Part shown: positions 1-10,042 of the stretch, piece after piece | Numbering within the stretch: the stretch's first letter is position 1 | Layout: every line of letters starts with the position of its first letter | Assembly: GCF_025961225.1 (NCBI RefSeq) | Contig: NZ_JAOQNG010000004.1 | Span: forward strand, 155,001 to 219,000 | Direction of reading: 5' to 3' | Source: Azospirillum canadense | GTDB taxonomy: Bacteria; Pseudomonadota; Alphaproteobacteria; Azospirillales; Azospirillaceae | DNA length: 64,000 bases | Made by a program: the position numbers and the translations under genes | Notes under the pieces: model-generated | The model's input: only the letters and a program-made list of their open reading frames with translations | What the model was told of the DNA's origin: nothing | Database searches by the model: none

Positions 1-534
1 GATCAGGACGAGCTTCACCCCATCCCAGATCCCGGTGTCGAACGTCAGGGCACGATCGAGGATGGGCTTGCCGTATTTGTGCTCGCCGATCTGGAAGAAG
101 GCTGTGTCGGGCGTGGCTTCGATGAAGTTTCCCGCCGAGTAGACGTGGAACAGGCGCATCCGCCGCCCCCGGATCTGTCCGCCGAGCAGGATCGACAGGT
201 CGAAGTCCACGCGCTGCTCCTTCAGCGCCGCGCCGTCCCGCTTCCACACCTTCCGAACGGCGGCGCCGACGAGTTGTGCCGCCTGGAACATGCTGGAGAC
301 CGTCAGGATGGTGAGGGTTTCGCCGTCGACCTCCACCCCTTCCTGGGCCAAGGCCACCACCGACTGCGTCAGCGCCAGGTTGCCGGCGGTGAGGAGGGCG
401 ACCATGCGTTCGCCCGGTTCGCCGAACACATGCATCTTGCCGAACGTGGAGATATGGTCGACGCCGGCGTTGGTGCGCATATCCGACAGCATCACCAGCC
501 CATCTTTCAGATACAGGGCGACGCAGTACGTCAT
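1..534 (-). CDS. Anbu proteasome-like peptidase, N-terminal part
   Basis: The gene runs off the left edge, so only its first 178 codons are here; the family is usually about 240 residues. After the initiator Met comes Thr-Tyr-Cys-Val, placing a Thr at the mature N-terminus as in Ntn-hydrolase nucleophiles, followed by the stretch DGLVMLSDMRTNAGVD. This matches the Anbu (ancestral beta-subunit, COG3484) peptidases, which form self-compartmentalised cytoplasmic rings. The start at 534 has an AGGAT-like ribosome site about 10 bases upstream. In other proteobacteria Anbu sits with an alpha-E protein, a circularly permuted ATP-grasp protein and a transglutaminase-like protein; those would lie to the left, outside the window. 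Family call is firm; substrate and role are unknown. Confidence 0.85.
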   Translation of the reverse strand, partial: MTYCVALYLKDGLVMLSDMRTNAGVDHISTFGKMHVFGEPGERMVALLTAGNLALTQSVVALAQEGVEVDGETLTILTVSSMFQAAQLVGAAVRKVWKRDGAALKEQRVDFDLSILLGGQIRGRRMRLFHVYSAGNFIEATPDTAFFQIGEHKYGKPILDRALTFDTGIWDGVKLVLI

Positions 535-599
535 GGCCGTTCATCCTGAATCCCAGGCTGGATCCCGGGCTGGTCCCCACGCGGTTTTTCCATGCAGAA

Positions 600-621
600 G
601 AGGCGGCCGAAGGACCGCCTC
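600..621. terminator. Hairpin between the Gln-rich gene and the Anbu gene
   Basis: Seven-base arms GAGGCGG and CCGCCTC enclose an eight-base loop. It lies downstream of the minus-strand gene ending at 679, so it may end that transcript, but no T-run follows. The rest of 535-678 shows nothing else recognisable. Confidence 0.3.
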
Positions 622-678
622 AGGCTGCTTGCGGTCGGGGGCGCGACGAACGCCGCGCCTCCGACCCGCGGGGGACCG

Positions 679-906
679 TCAACGATTCTGCTTGTTCTGC
701 TGATCCTGATCGTCGTCGGCGTTCATGTCCTGGTTCTGCCGTCGCTGGCCCTGCTGCGCGCGATTGGCGTCGGTCTGCTGAGACTGTTGGCCGAGGTTCT
801 GATCGGTCTGACCCTGCTGGCGTGTCTGAGGGTTCTGCTGGGCCTGCTGCCCGTGCTTCTGATCGTCCTGGCTCCCCATTTGGTTCTGGTTCCGGTCGTC
901 AGCCAT
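679..906 (-). CDS. Small Gln/Asn/Asp-rich hypothetical protein
   Basis: A 75-residue protein made almost entirely of Gln, Asn, Asp and Arg (it starts MADDRNQNQMGSQDDQ), with no hydrophobic core, signal peptide or known domain; it should be soluble and disordered. The start at 906 is chosen over upstream in-frame codons because GGAGG stands about 8 bases before it and the upstream extension has a different composition. Low-complexity proteins of this kind occur in Azospirillum and relatives, often without assigned function. The composition resembles small hydrophilic stress proteins, but nothing here proves that role. Confidence 0.6.
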   Translation of the reverse strand: MADDRNQNQMGSQDDQKHGQQAQQNPQTRQQGQTDQNLGQQSQQTDANRAQQGQRRQNQDMNADDDQDQQNKQNR

Positions 907-1249
907 TGCAAATTCCTCCACAAGGTTGGCCGCGGAGTCCGAAGAGGGCACCACGTGCCGAACGCAGCGATAGTACGGCATGCGGACTGTTTGCATATAA
1001 TCCAATAGGCTCGCACCCCCATTTTGCGGAGAAGGAGAAAGGTACCGACTGTCCACGACCTGTGGGCGCGGCACCGTATTTGGCCGCGCAAGGCCCTGCA
1101 CGAGCGATTTTCTTCAATGAGCCGGACATTTTACTTGCCTTGTAGAAACCACACGCCGAATCGGGTGAAACGCGCCGCGGTCACTTTCCGCGCCCGAGAG
1201 GCATTGGTCACAGACTCGCCCATTCAGGAATCCGTCGGAATGTGCAATC
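907..1249. other. Intergenic region between divergent genes
   Basis: About 340 bases between the divergent Gln-rich gene and the transglycosylase gene. A TATAAT-like hexamer is present on the plus strand near 1000, but without a convincing -35 element at the right distance. No RNA gene or repeat is seen. Confidence 0.4.
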
Positions 1250-2260
1250 TTGCCGTTCTCGTTATCCGACGGATCGTCATCGAAAGTGGGCAGCACTGTG
1301 CGTTGCAGAAAATCGTTTGCGGCTGCGGTCATCCTGTCCGGTCTCCTCGCCGCGTGCGCCAGCGATTCCTCCTTGTCCTCGCGCGATCCGAACATTGACG
1401 CCCACATCGCCGAGGCCTCGCGCCGCTTCGGCATGCCGGAGCAGTGGATCCGCGAGGTCATTCGCCAGGAGAGCGGCGGGCGCACGATGCTGAACGGCAA
1501 GCCGATCATCAGCCACGCCGGCGCCATGGGCCTGATGCAGGTGATGCCCGTGACCTATTCGGAGATGCGGCGCAAGCACGGGCTCGGCCCCGACCCCTAC
1601 AACCCGCGCGACAACATCCTGGCCGGCACCGCGTATCTGCGCGAGATGTACGACCTGTTCGGGTCGCCGGGCTTCCTCGGCGCCTACAACTGCGGGCCGG
1701 GCTGCTACGCCGACTACCTGTCGGGAAACCGCCGGCTGCCGGGGGAGACGAAGCGCTACATCGCCTCCATCGGGCCGCGGCTGGAGGGTGGCAGCGGGCC
1801 GGGTGCGGTGGAGGTCGCCGCCCTGCCGGAGGAACTGCCGGTCGCCCAGCCCCCCACCCCGACGCCGGTCATCGCGCCGGCTCCGATCGTCACCTCCGCG
1901 CCGATTCCGGTGCCGCTGCCGACCGCGCCCGCTTCTCCGGCACCCATCGCCACGCCCCTGCCCGCCCCCGTTCTCCAGGCGCCGGTCACGGTTGCGCGGG
2001 CGTCCATGGGCGGCGGCTGGACCGTCCAGCTGGGCGCCTTCCGGTCCCCCTCCGACAGCAACCGGATCATCGAGAAGGCACGCCGGGCGTCCCCGGCCAC
2101 GCTCACCCGCACGGAGCGCGTGGTGCAGGCGGTCGACACCCAGAACGGCCCGCTGTACCGCGCGCGCCTGACCGGCCTGTCGCAGCAGGACGCGGCGCAG
2201 AGCTGCGCGAGCCTGAGCGGCCAGGGCATGGCCTGCTTCGTGGTGCCGCCGGGCGCATGA
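1250..2260 (+). CDS. Lytic transglycosylase lipoprotein with SPOR domain
   Basis: A hydrophobic signal ends in a lipobox-like LLAAC, so the protein is probably an outer-membrane lipoprotein facing the periplasm. An SLT domain follows, with the catalytic Glu in RQESGGR, then AMGLMQVMP and AYNCGPG, all standard for family 1 lytic transglycosylases that cleave MurNAc-GlcNAc bonds. A Pro/Ala-rich linker leads to a C-terminal SPOR domain (GGGWTVQLGAFRS onwards), which binds denuded peptidoglycan at division sites. The first possible start is a TTG at 1250; GTG at 1286 gives a better-proportioned signal peptide and may be the real one. An internal Cys pair (NCGPGC) and Cys residues near the end are visible. 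Confidence 0.85.
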   Translation: MPFSLSDGSSSKVGSTVRCRKSFAAAVILSGLLAACASDSSLSSRDPNIDAHIAEASRRFGMPEQWIREVIRQESGGRTMLNGKPIISHAGAMGLMQVMPVTYSEMRRKHGLGPDPYNPRDNILAGTAYLREMYDLFGSPGFLGAYNCGPGCYADYLSGNRRLPGETKRYIASIGPRLEGGSGPGAVEVAALPEELPVAQPPTPTPVIAPAPIVTSAPIPVPLPTAPASPAPIATPLPAPVLQAPVTVARASMGGGWTVQLGAFRSPSDSNRIIEKARRASPATLTRTERVVQAVDTQNGPLYRARLTGLSQQDAAQSCASLSGQGMACFVVPPGA

Positions 2261-2341
2261 TGAGCGCATGACCGGTGTGGGACGGTGCCCTGTCCCGCGT
2301 TTCGGCCTGCCGGCATTTCGGCCGAGCCGCTTTTGGGAAGG

Positions 2342-2719
2342 TCAGATGTCCAGCGGAAGGCTGTCGAGGTCGAGCCCGAGGCGGCGGAGGATTTCGGACC
2401 CCGTGCTCAGGTTCGTCTCGTATTTCCAGGACTGGTTGCTCGGCCGGAATTCGTTGATGTTCGGCCGCCCGTTGGCGAAGCGGTAGGGCTGCACGCTGTA
2501 CCAGCGCGCGTCGCTGAGGCTGATCCCGTGGTCCGCCGCATAGGCTTCGGCAACCTGCGGCCAGCGGTTGCCGCCGGGCTGGGACGGCTGGTCACTGTCC
2601 AGGAACGCGACGATACGAACCCCGTTCAGGTCGAAGTCCACAAACGGCTTCACTCCGGTCTCCGCGGCTTGACCACCGTTCGACGCGGCCGAATGCGGCG
2701 GCACTGAGACGTTTTCCAT
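2342..2719 (-). CDS. Hypothetical protein
   Basis: A 125-residue soluble protein with no recognised family. It has an acidic/aromatic middle (VDFDLNGVRIVAFLDSD, then ARWYSVQPYRFANGRPNINEF) and no membrane segment or signal. GGAG lies about 8 bases before the ATG at 2719, supporting this start. It is transcribed away from the MarR gene, and the shared upstream region carries the MarR-type operator, so it could be one of that regulator's targets; this is inference from position only. Confidence 0.6.
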   Translation of the reverse strand: MENVSVPPHSAASNGGQAAETGVKPFVDFDLNGVRIVAFLDSDQPSQPGGNRWPQVAEAYAADHGISLSDARWYSVQPYRFANGRPNINEFRPSNQSWKYETNLSTGSEILRRLGLDLDSLPLDI

Positions 2720-2908
2720 GTTCTACGCTCCGATTTGCCTACCAGCGTATAGGGAGAGCGCCAACGGAACCAGAGGCAAAATGCTCTTGCACGCGGCTTC
2801 GGTATACAAATCGGCCGAGGGATAGGAAACAGCCGGCGGAGCGCAACGCTCCCCGGCCCGACGGCGGTTTCCCGTCGGGACAGGAACGGGGTGCGGCCCT
2901 CCCAAGCA

Positions 2909-2948
2909 GTTGACTAGGAAACCAAGGCGCGATAGTTTCCTTGTCAAC
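2909..2948. promoter_or_regulatory. Double MarR-type operator
   Basis: Two 14-base boxes, GTTGACTAGGAAAC (2909-2922) and GTTTCCTTGTCAAC (2935-2948), form an inverted repeat with 13 of 14 positions matching and a 12-base spacer. Each box is itself close to palindromic, and the first reads GTT-N2-CTAG-N2-AAC. The site ends 17 bases before the MarR start and lies in the divergent promoter region, as expected for autoregulation. Confidence 0.75.
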
Positions 2949-2965
2949 CACTCAGGGGGGCCACA

Positions 2966-3439
2966 ATGACGGACGGCAACGGGGTCACCCCGCTCGACGG
3001 GCATCTCGGCTATTGGCTGCGCTTCGTCTCGAACCAGGTGTCGCACGCCTTCGCGACAAAGCTCGCGGCGCGCGGCGTCACCGTCGCCGAATGGGTCGTG
3101 CTGCGCGAGTTGTTCGAGCGGGACGCGGTGGCGCCGAGCGCGCTGGCCGAACGGCTCGGCATGACGCGGGGGGCCATTTCGAAGCTGGCCGACCGGCTCG
3201 CGACCAAGGAGCTGATCACGCAGGGTCCCGACCCGGCCCGTCTGCCTCACGACCGGCGCTACCAGACCCTGGCGCTCACCCTGGACGGCCGGGCGCTGGT
3301 ACCCGAGCTGTCGGCGCTGGCCGACCGCAACGATGCGGAGTTCTTCGGCCACCTCGACCCCGGCGAACGCGTGGTGATCGAGGAGGCCATGAAGGGCATC
3401 GTCCGGCGGCTGGGACTGCGCTCCGTCCCGGTCGAATGA
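2966..3439 (+). CDS. MarR-family transcriptional regulator
   Basis: 157 residues with the MarR winged-helix layout: N-terminal dimer helix, recognition region ALAERLGMTRGAISKLADRL, then the wing with Asp and Arg residues (PARLPHDRRYQTLALT). Such proteins are dimeric repressors that release DNA on binding small aromatic or phenolic ligands, or on oxidation. No Cys is present, so a redox switch is unlikely. The paired operator just upstream supports autoregulation and control of the divergent gene ending at 2342. Its stop codon overlaps the edge of the hairpin repeat at 3440. Confidence 0.9.
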   Translation: MTDGNGVTPLDGHLGYWLRFVSNQVSHAFATKLAARGVTVAEWVVLRELFERDAVAPSALAERLGMTRGAISKLADRLATKELITQGPDPARLPHDRRYQTLALTLDGRALVPELSALADRNDAEFFGHLDPGERVVIEEAMKGIVRRLGLRSVPVE

Positions 3440-3512
3440 TACCGAAGGCGTTTGATGGCTTCCATCAAACGCCTTCGGTTCAAACCCGACAGCACATGGC
3501 TGCACCATGTGC
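3440..3512 (-). repeat. Two-hairpin intergenic repeat, copy A
   Basis: Hairpin Y (3441-3479) has a perfect 18-base stem, ACCGAAGGCGTTTGATGG against its complement, with a CTT loop. Eleven bases later hairpin X (3492-3512) pairs GCACATGG with CCATGTGC. Read on the minus strand the order is X, then TGTCGGGTTTGA, then Y ending in CGGTAT. The same order (hairpin, CTGCCGGGTTTGA, hairpin ending CCGTAT) recurs at 24652-24724 with different stem sequences. It may also end MarR transcription. Confidence 0.6.
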
Positions 3513-3537
3513 GAAAGGGTCATATGGCCGGCCGATC

Positions 3538-3891
3538 ATGGAACTGTTCATGCGCCGGCCGTATGACATGGCGAAGCACAATGGCCTGTACACCAGCCCG
3601 GCCTGCATCTGGAACGTCTCGATCAACGATACCGAGGGCAACCAACTGGGCATCGCCGGCACCGCGACCTACGCCGGCGGGGAGGACCGCAGCAACCTTT
3701 GGGTGTATTTCTCCGCGGTGTCCCTGACGACCGGCCAGAGCTGCGTTATCTCCGGCTACAAGATTCCCCACAACGGCCACATCGAGTTCCCGGTGGAGTT
3801 CTCGGTGGAGTTCCCGGTGGTGACCGTCAAGGAAACCGTCGGCGCGATCATCTATCTCTCCACCACCGGTTGGGAAGTGATCCCTGGCTGA
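3538..3891 (+). CDS. Small hypothetical protein flanked by hairpin repeats
   Basis: A 117-residue open frame whose product, from about residue 15 on (NGLYTSPACIWNVSINDTEG), looks like a single beta-rich domain with alternating hydrophobic residues. There is a local repeat, EFPVEFSVEFPV, near the C-terminus. No family is recognised. The frame stays open upstream to 3437 through the hairpin repeat, but starts at 3538 or 3550 are more credible. An inverted repeat (3519-3532 with 3555-3568) overlaps its start. Composition is less GC-biased at third positions than in neighbouring genes, and it lies between copies of the same hairpin repeat, which suggests an inserted cassette. Confidence 0.45.
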   Translation: MELFMRRPYDMAKHNGLYTSPACIWNVSINDTEGNQLGIAGTATYAGGEDRSNLWVYFSAVSLTTGQSCVISGYKIPHNGHIEFPVEFSVEFPVVTVKETVGAIIYLSTTGWEVIPG

Positions 3892-4066
3892 TGCGTTCGA
3901 GCCCCCGGCGCCGGCGACCTGCGGCACCGGGCCGATCGCCGCGGGCAGCACGAACGTCCAGGTCGGCGACGACACCATGGTCCCGCTGCTGATCGCGACC
4001 TTCGGGATCGGCGGCGGGTCGCTGCTGGGCGAGCCGGTTGGCGGCGGGGAAGGCGGAGGCGTTTGA
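3882..4066 (+). pseudogene. Possible gene remnant, frame without a start codon
   Basis: Immediately after, and one frame off from, the small gene ending at 3891, an open frame reads sensibly as protein (it contains APATCGTGPIAAGSTNVQVG and then MVPLLIATFGIGGG) but has no ATG, GTG or TTG before the Met at 3979. It ends at the TGA inside the hairpin repeat copy at 4056. It could be the 3' part of a frameshifted gene, possibly an extension of the preceding one. The call rests only on the coding look of the frame. Confidence 0.3.
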
Positions 4067-4091
4067 TGGAAGCCGTCAAACGCCTTCGGTA

Positions 4092-4094
<3 letters not shown>
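4056..4094 (+). repeat. Hairpin repeat, partial copy C
   Basis: GAGGCGTTTGATGG pairs imperfectly with CCGTCAAACGCCTTC around an AAG loop and is followed by GGTATC. This is hairpin Y of copy A (3441-3479) in the opposite orientation. It overlaps the 3' end of the histidine kinase gene and may act as its transcription end. Confidence 0.55.
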
Positions 4095-6152
<2,058 letters not shown>

Positions 6153-6155
6153 CGT

Positions 6156-7241
6156 CTACTCGCGCGGCGCGGGAATGGAGAGGAGCGGGCCGACGGAGCG
6201 GTTCCACGCGTCCGCGCAGGCGTCGCCGCAGCGTGCGAGCCAGCCCGGCAGGACCGCCGTGGCGATCAGCTCCGACCGTCGGCCGATGTCTTCCGACGAC
6301 AGCGGAACGCGCGTCATCCGGCCCGGGCGTCCGGCGGTGCAGGGGACCATTCCGGCGTTGCAGGCCTGGCCCTCCGCGGTTTCCTGTTCGGCACCGCGCC
6401 AGATCTCGGATTCCAGGCCGCCCACCTCGCGCTGCAGCAGCTCCCGCACGCCCGGCGGCAGAGCCCGCCACGCGTCGCCGTTCGCCGCGAACAGGGAAAT
6501 TCCCCAGCTGATCGCCATGTCGTGCACGTGGCTGGTCACCTCGTGCAGGCCGATGCTGTTGCCGGACAGGGTGCCGGTGATGGCGCAGTCGACGACGTTG
6601 CGCCGGACCGCCGACACGATGTCCGCGAAGGGGGTGACGACCGGAATGCCGCCGAGCGCCTCTACCAGTTCCGCCTGCGACACGCCGGAGGTGCGGACGC
6701 GCCGCCCCTTCAGGTCGCCCAGGCTCCGGAAGGGCTGGCGGCAATAGAGCACCTGCGCCGGGTAGGTGTAGACCGCCAGCAGCTCCAACCCGTACCGCTC
6801 GCGCAGGAAACGCTGCACCTGCGGACGGTAGGCGGCAACGACCCGGCGCAAGGTGGCGAAGTCGGGGCTGACCAGCGGCAGGTCCAGCGCGGCCAGCTCC
6901 GGGTCCTCGGTGGCCGCGCTGGGCAGCACCGTCCCAAAGGAAATGACGCCCAGGTTGAGGAGCCGCAGCATCTCACGCCCCTGGATGCCGCTCTGGTCGA
7001 AAGGGGCGACCTCCGCAGTGACGCGCCCGCCGGACCTCTCCTTCAGGCGCCGGGTCCAGAAGGGCGCTTCATAGCGGGTGTACTGGGTGATCCCGGCCAG
7101 CCCGCCGACGATCCGCAGATGGGTTTCCGGTGGCGCGGCGCTCTCGTCCGACCGGGCCGCTGCCGTGCCGACGACCACCGGGCCGAAGACGGCCAGGACC
7201 GTGCAAAGCGCCAAGAGATCGAACCGCAACCGCCGCATCAC
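6156..7241 (-). CDS. TRAP-type periplasmic solute-binding protein, sensor-linked
   Basis: 361 residues with an N-terminal signal peptide (hydrophobic segment about 8-28). The body has the DctP fold signatures: ISFGTV after the first lobe, and LKGRRVRTSG carrying the Arg that usually salt-bridges the ligand carboxylate, then VVDCAITGT. TRAP binding proteins normally deliver carboxylates to DctQ/DctM membrane subunits, but none are nearby. Instead the gene is directly upstream of, and translationally coupled to, a histidine kinase. A role as ligand receptor for that kinase is therefore more likely than transport. Four Cys residues (one in YCRQPF, three near the C-terminus) are unusual for this family. 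Confidence 0.85.
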   Translation of the reverse strand: MMRRLRFDLLALCTVLAVFGPVVVGTAAARSDESAAPPETHLRIVGGLAGITQYTRYEAPFWTRRLKERSGGRVTAEVAPFDQSGIQGREMLRLLNLGVISFGTVLPSAATEDPELAALDLPLVSPDFATLRRVVAAYRPQVQRFLRERYGLELLAVYTYPAQVLYCRQPFRSLGDLKGRRVRTSGVSQAELVEALGGIPVVTPFADIVSAVRRNVVDCAITGTLSGNSIGLHEVTSHVHDMAISWGISLFAANGDAWRALPPGVRELLQREVGGLESEIWRGAEQETAEGQACNAGMVPCTAGRPGRMTRVPLSSEDIGRRSELIATAVLPGWLARCGDACADAWNRSVGPLLSIPAPRE

Positions 7242-7378
7242 GCCCCATTCCGCACGAAGCCTCCCCCACGGAGCAAACCCGCTGAGCCGACCCTATTGGC
7301 ACCCCGGCATGGTAAACTTTTCCTTTACGCCGTGGCAGGATTTGCACACGGGCGTAACGGGAACGGTGGCGGTCGGGC

Positions 7379-7945
7379 CTAACGCTTGGCGGCGGAGGTC
7401 AGCGCCCCCGCCTCCTCCAGGCGGAGGATGCAGGCGACCAGCGCGCGCTGGAAGGCGCGGTCCTCCGACGGTAGGGAGACGCCCTGCCCCGTCGTCCAGA
7501 ACTCGACGAAGGCGAAATTCGCGTCCGGTACGCCCGCCGGCCATTCTATGGTGACGCCCAGGCCGATCTCCGCCGACTGGCGGCGGCCGTCGGCAACGAG
7601 GATCCTGGCTTCCCAATGCATCCCGCCGCCGCGGTTTTCGGCGCGCTGGTGACTCCACAGCCGGAGATAATCACGGAAACCTTCCGAGGCGCGGTCGAGC
7701 TGGACGTAGCTGCCGCGGTCGACCACCGACGGGGCGAACCGGATCGTGTAGCGCGCCTGGGACAGCGCCTGGGCGACCTCCGCGATCAGCCGGTCGATGG
7801 CCGCGAAGGTCCGGCGGACGTTGTCGGCGAGCGCGTTCGCCAGCGCGTCGCCCTTCAGAGCCGCAGCACCACCGCGGTCGGAGCGGTACATCTCGAACAG
7901 GTCGTCGGGATCGGTCATCGCCCGCTGCAACTCTTCGGGTTTCAC
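7379..7945 (-). CDS. Hypothetical protein
   Basis: 188 residues, soluble, no signal or membrane segment. An N-terminal helical part (ALADNVRRTFAAIDRLIAEVAQAL) is followed by a beta-rich half (MHWEARILVADGRRQSAEIGLGVTIEW). No family recognised. The assigned start is a GTG at 7945; an ATG at 7918 is an alternative. It lies between the sensor system and the flagellar genes on the same strand, with about 90 bases before the flhB terminator region, so it is probably a separate unit. Confidence 0.55.
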   Translation of the reverse strand: MKPEELQRAMTDPDDLFEMYRSDRGGAAALKGDALANALADNVRRTFAAIDRLIAEVAQALSQARYTIRFAPSVVDRGSYVQLDRASEGFRDYLRLWSHQRAENRGGGMHWEARILVADGRRQSAEIGLGVTIEWPAGVPDANFAFVEFWTTGQGVSLPSEDRAFQRALVACILRLEEAGALTSAAKR

Positions 7946-8012
7946 AGCTCATCGGGTTTCCCTCAGGGCCTCGACCTTTCGTCTACAGCCAAACCCATTG
8001 AAAAGACATTAA

Positions 8013-8033
8013 GCGCATTTTCCAACAATGCGC
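8013..8033 (-). terminator. Intrinsic terminator after flhB
   Basis: GCGCATT and AATGCGC pair around a seven-base loop. On the minus strand the stem is followed shortly by a T-rich stretch ending in CTTTTC. It lies just past the flhB stop at 8035 and fits as the end of the flagellar export transcript. Confidence 0.6.
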
Positions 8034-8034
8034 C

Positions 8035-9120
8035 TCACGCCTTTTGCGCGGTTCCTCCCTTCAGCCGCAGCACGTACATCATCACCTCCGCCACCGCTTG
8101 GTAGTGCTGGAGCGGGATCACCCCGTCCACCTCGGCCGAGGCGTAAAGCGCGCGGGCGAGCGGCGGGTTCTCCACCACCGGCACGCCGTTCTCCTCCGCC
8201 ACCGCGCGGATGCGCAGCGCCACAAGGTCGGCCCCCCTGGCAAGGCAGACGGGGGCGGGCATGCGGGCGCGGTCGTATTCCAGCGCCACCGCAAAGTGGG
8301 TCGGGTTGGCGATGACCACGGTCGCCCGCGGCACGTTGGCCATCATGCGGCGCTTCGACCGCTCCCGCCGGATGTCGCGCAGGCGGGCCTTCAGGTGGGG
8401 GTCGCCCTCCGTCTGCTTGAACTCGTCCTTCAGCTCCTGGAAGCTCATGCGCAGGCGCTTGCGCCATTCCAGCCGGTTCCACAGCACGTCCACCGCGGCC
8501 ATGACCACCGTCGCCAGCAGGACGGCCAGCAACAGGCGGAGCGTCAGGTCCCGCAGCAGGTTGGGCAGCGCCGCGACGTCCATGCCCACGATCCCCTCCG
8601 TCCAGCTGATGTAGGGCGCCACCGCGAACCAGACGGCGCCGGCGATGACCGCCAGTTTCACAAGGCTCTTCAGGAATTCGACCAAGGCGTGGCGCCCGAA
8701 CAGGCGCTTCCACCCGCTAGCCGGTGACAGGTTCGACAGCTTCGGTCGGATGCGCTCGCTGGCCGCCACGAACGGCCCCTGGCCTAGCGCCGACGCCACC
8801 GCGCCCGCCACCAGCAGCCCGACCACCGGCAGCAGCGCCGCCGCCACCCCACCGATCAGCCAGCGCAGGCTGTGCAGCACGTCGTAGGGGCTGCCGTCGA
8901 GCCGGATATCGTCCGGATTCTCAATCAGCGGCAGCAGCACCCCGGCGATGCCCGTGGCGGCGCGCGGAGCCGCCGCCGCAGCGATCAGCCAGGCGGCGGC
9001 CATGGTGGCGAACAGCCCGACGTCGCGCGCCCGCGGCACGTCGCCCCGCTCCATCGCCTCGCGCAGGCGCTTCTCGGTCGGCTCCTCGGTCTTCTGTTCG
9101 TCGTCCGGTCCGTCGGCCAT
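8035..9120 (-). CDS. flhB: Flagellar export switch protein FlhB
   Basis: 361 residues: a short charged N-terminus (KTEEPTEKRLREAMERGDV), four membrane helices within about 35-215, and a cytoplasmic domain containing the NPTH self-cleavage site near residue 270 (VVIANPTHFAVALEY). FlhB is part of the inner-membrane export gate and switches substrate specificity from rod/hook to filament after cleavage between Asn and Pro. AGGAG precedes the ATG at 9120. It follows fliR with a repeat-filled gap of about 160 bases and closes the export operon. The set belongs to a lateral-type flagellum, judged by the FlbT/FlaF and flagellin genes further on. Confidence 0.95.
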   Translation of the reverse strand: MADGPDDEQKTEEPTEKRLREAMERGDVPRARDVGLFATMAAAWLIAAAAAPRAATGIAGVLLPLIENPDDIRLDGSPYDVLHSLRWLIGGVAAALLPVVGLLVAGAVASALGQGPFVAASERIRPKLSNLSPASGWKRLFGRHALVEFLKSLVKLAVIAGAVWFAVAPYISWTEGIVGMDVAALPNLLRDLTLRLLLAVLLATVVMAAVDVLWNRLEWRKRLRMSFQELKDEFKQTEGDPHLKARLRDIRRERSKRRMMANVPRATVVIANPTHFAVALEYDRARMPAPVCLARGADLVALRIRAVAEENGVPVVENPPLARALYASAEVDGVIPLQHYQAVAEVMMYVLRLKGGTAQKA

Positions 9121-9150
9121 GGTGGGCTCCTAGAGGGGAGTGGTTGCACT

Positions 9151-9260
9151 GGGCCCCCACCCTGACCCTCCCCCACCTTCGGCGAGGGAGGGGACGGCCG
9201 CCGCTCCGCGACCAAAGCCCCTCCCCCCGCGAAGTGGGGGGAGGTTGGGAGGGGGGCCCA
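9151..9260. repeat. GC-rich inverted repeat between fliR and flhB
   Basis: The ends GGGCCCCC and GGGGGGCCC pair, and inside are C-rich runs (CCCTGACCCTCCCCC) opposed by G-rich runs (GGGGGGAGGTTGGGAG). It belongs to the C-tract/G-tract repeat family also seen at 13258-13425, 29495-29660, 48510-48568, 56667-56869 and 63705-63814. It sits inside what looks like one transcription unit. Confidence 0.7.
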
Positions 9261-9281
9261 GCGCCAGAACCTTTTCACCCA

Positions 9282-10040
9282 TCACGATCCCCCCAACCAG
9301 CCGCCGAGTGCGGCCAGGCACGCCGCCAGCATGGCGCCGGCCGACACCAGGAAGACGACCATCCCCGCTCCCAGCATGGCCGGGGTGGCGACGAAATAGA
9401 CGGGCATGGCCGGCATCACGCGGTTGACCAGCGCCAGCGCGAGGTTGGCGATCATCCCAAAGACCAGGAAGGGCGTCGCCAGCTCCACCCCCAGCCGGAA
9501 GGTCTGCGCGACCAGCTGTGCGAAGCGCCCGGCGATCATCCCGGTGTCCGGCAGAGTTGCCGCCGGCCAGTTGCCGTAGGAGCGCACCAGCGCGTCGATG
9601 ATCAGGTAATGCAGGTCGGTGGCGAACAGCGCGGCCAGACCGGCGATTCCCAGCGTGTTGGACAGGATCGTCCCGCCTTCGAAGCCCGTGGCCTCCGAGG
9701 AGAAGGGACTGCTGAGCCCCACCGCCTGGGCGGCGATGCCGCCCGTCACCTGCAAGGCGGCCAGGAACAGCTTGGCCCCCAGCCCGAGGAACGCCCCCAC
9801 CACCGTCTCCGCGAACAGTTGCTCCAGCATCACCGCGGCATCAGACGGCAGGCGGTCCGGCAGGCCGGGCACGGTGGGGGACAGCGCCAGCGCCACCGGC
9901 AGAGCGATGCACAGCCGCACCCGCGGCGGGATCGCGAACTCCCCGAAGCCCGGAAGAAAGCCGAGCGCCGCGGCGACCCGCGCGAAGACCAGGAAGGCGC
10001 GGTAGACCTCCAGGCTGAGCAGCTGGGCGAGCGCGTCCAT
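9282..10040 (-). CDS. fliR: Flagellar export gate protein FliR
   Basis: 252 residues of almost continuous hydrophobic helices, including FLVFARVAAALGFLPGFGE near the N-terminus and FSSEATGFEGGTILSNTLG in the middle, both typical of FliR. FliR, FliP and FliQ form the core export channel in the basal-body membrane. The ATG at 10040 is two bases past the flhA stop, so the genes are translationally coupled. fliP is not in the window and must lie elsewhere on the genome. Confidence 0.93.
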   Translation of the reverse strand: MDALAQLLSLEVYRAFLVFARVAAALGFLPGFGEFAIPPRVRLCIALPVALALSPTVPGLPDRLPSDAAVMLEQLFAETVVGAFLGLGAKLFLAALQVTGGIAAQAVGLSSPFSSEATGFEGGTILSNTLGIAGLAALFATDLHYLIIDALVRSYGNWPAATLPDTGMIAGRFAQLVAQTFRLGVELATPFLVFGMIANLALALVNRVMPAMPVYFVATPAMLGAGMVVFLVSAGAMLAACLAALGGWLGGS

Positions 10041-10042
10041 GG

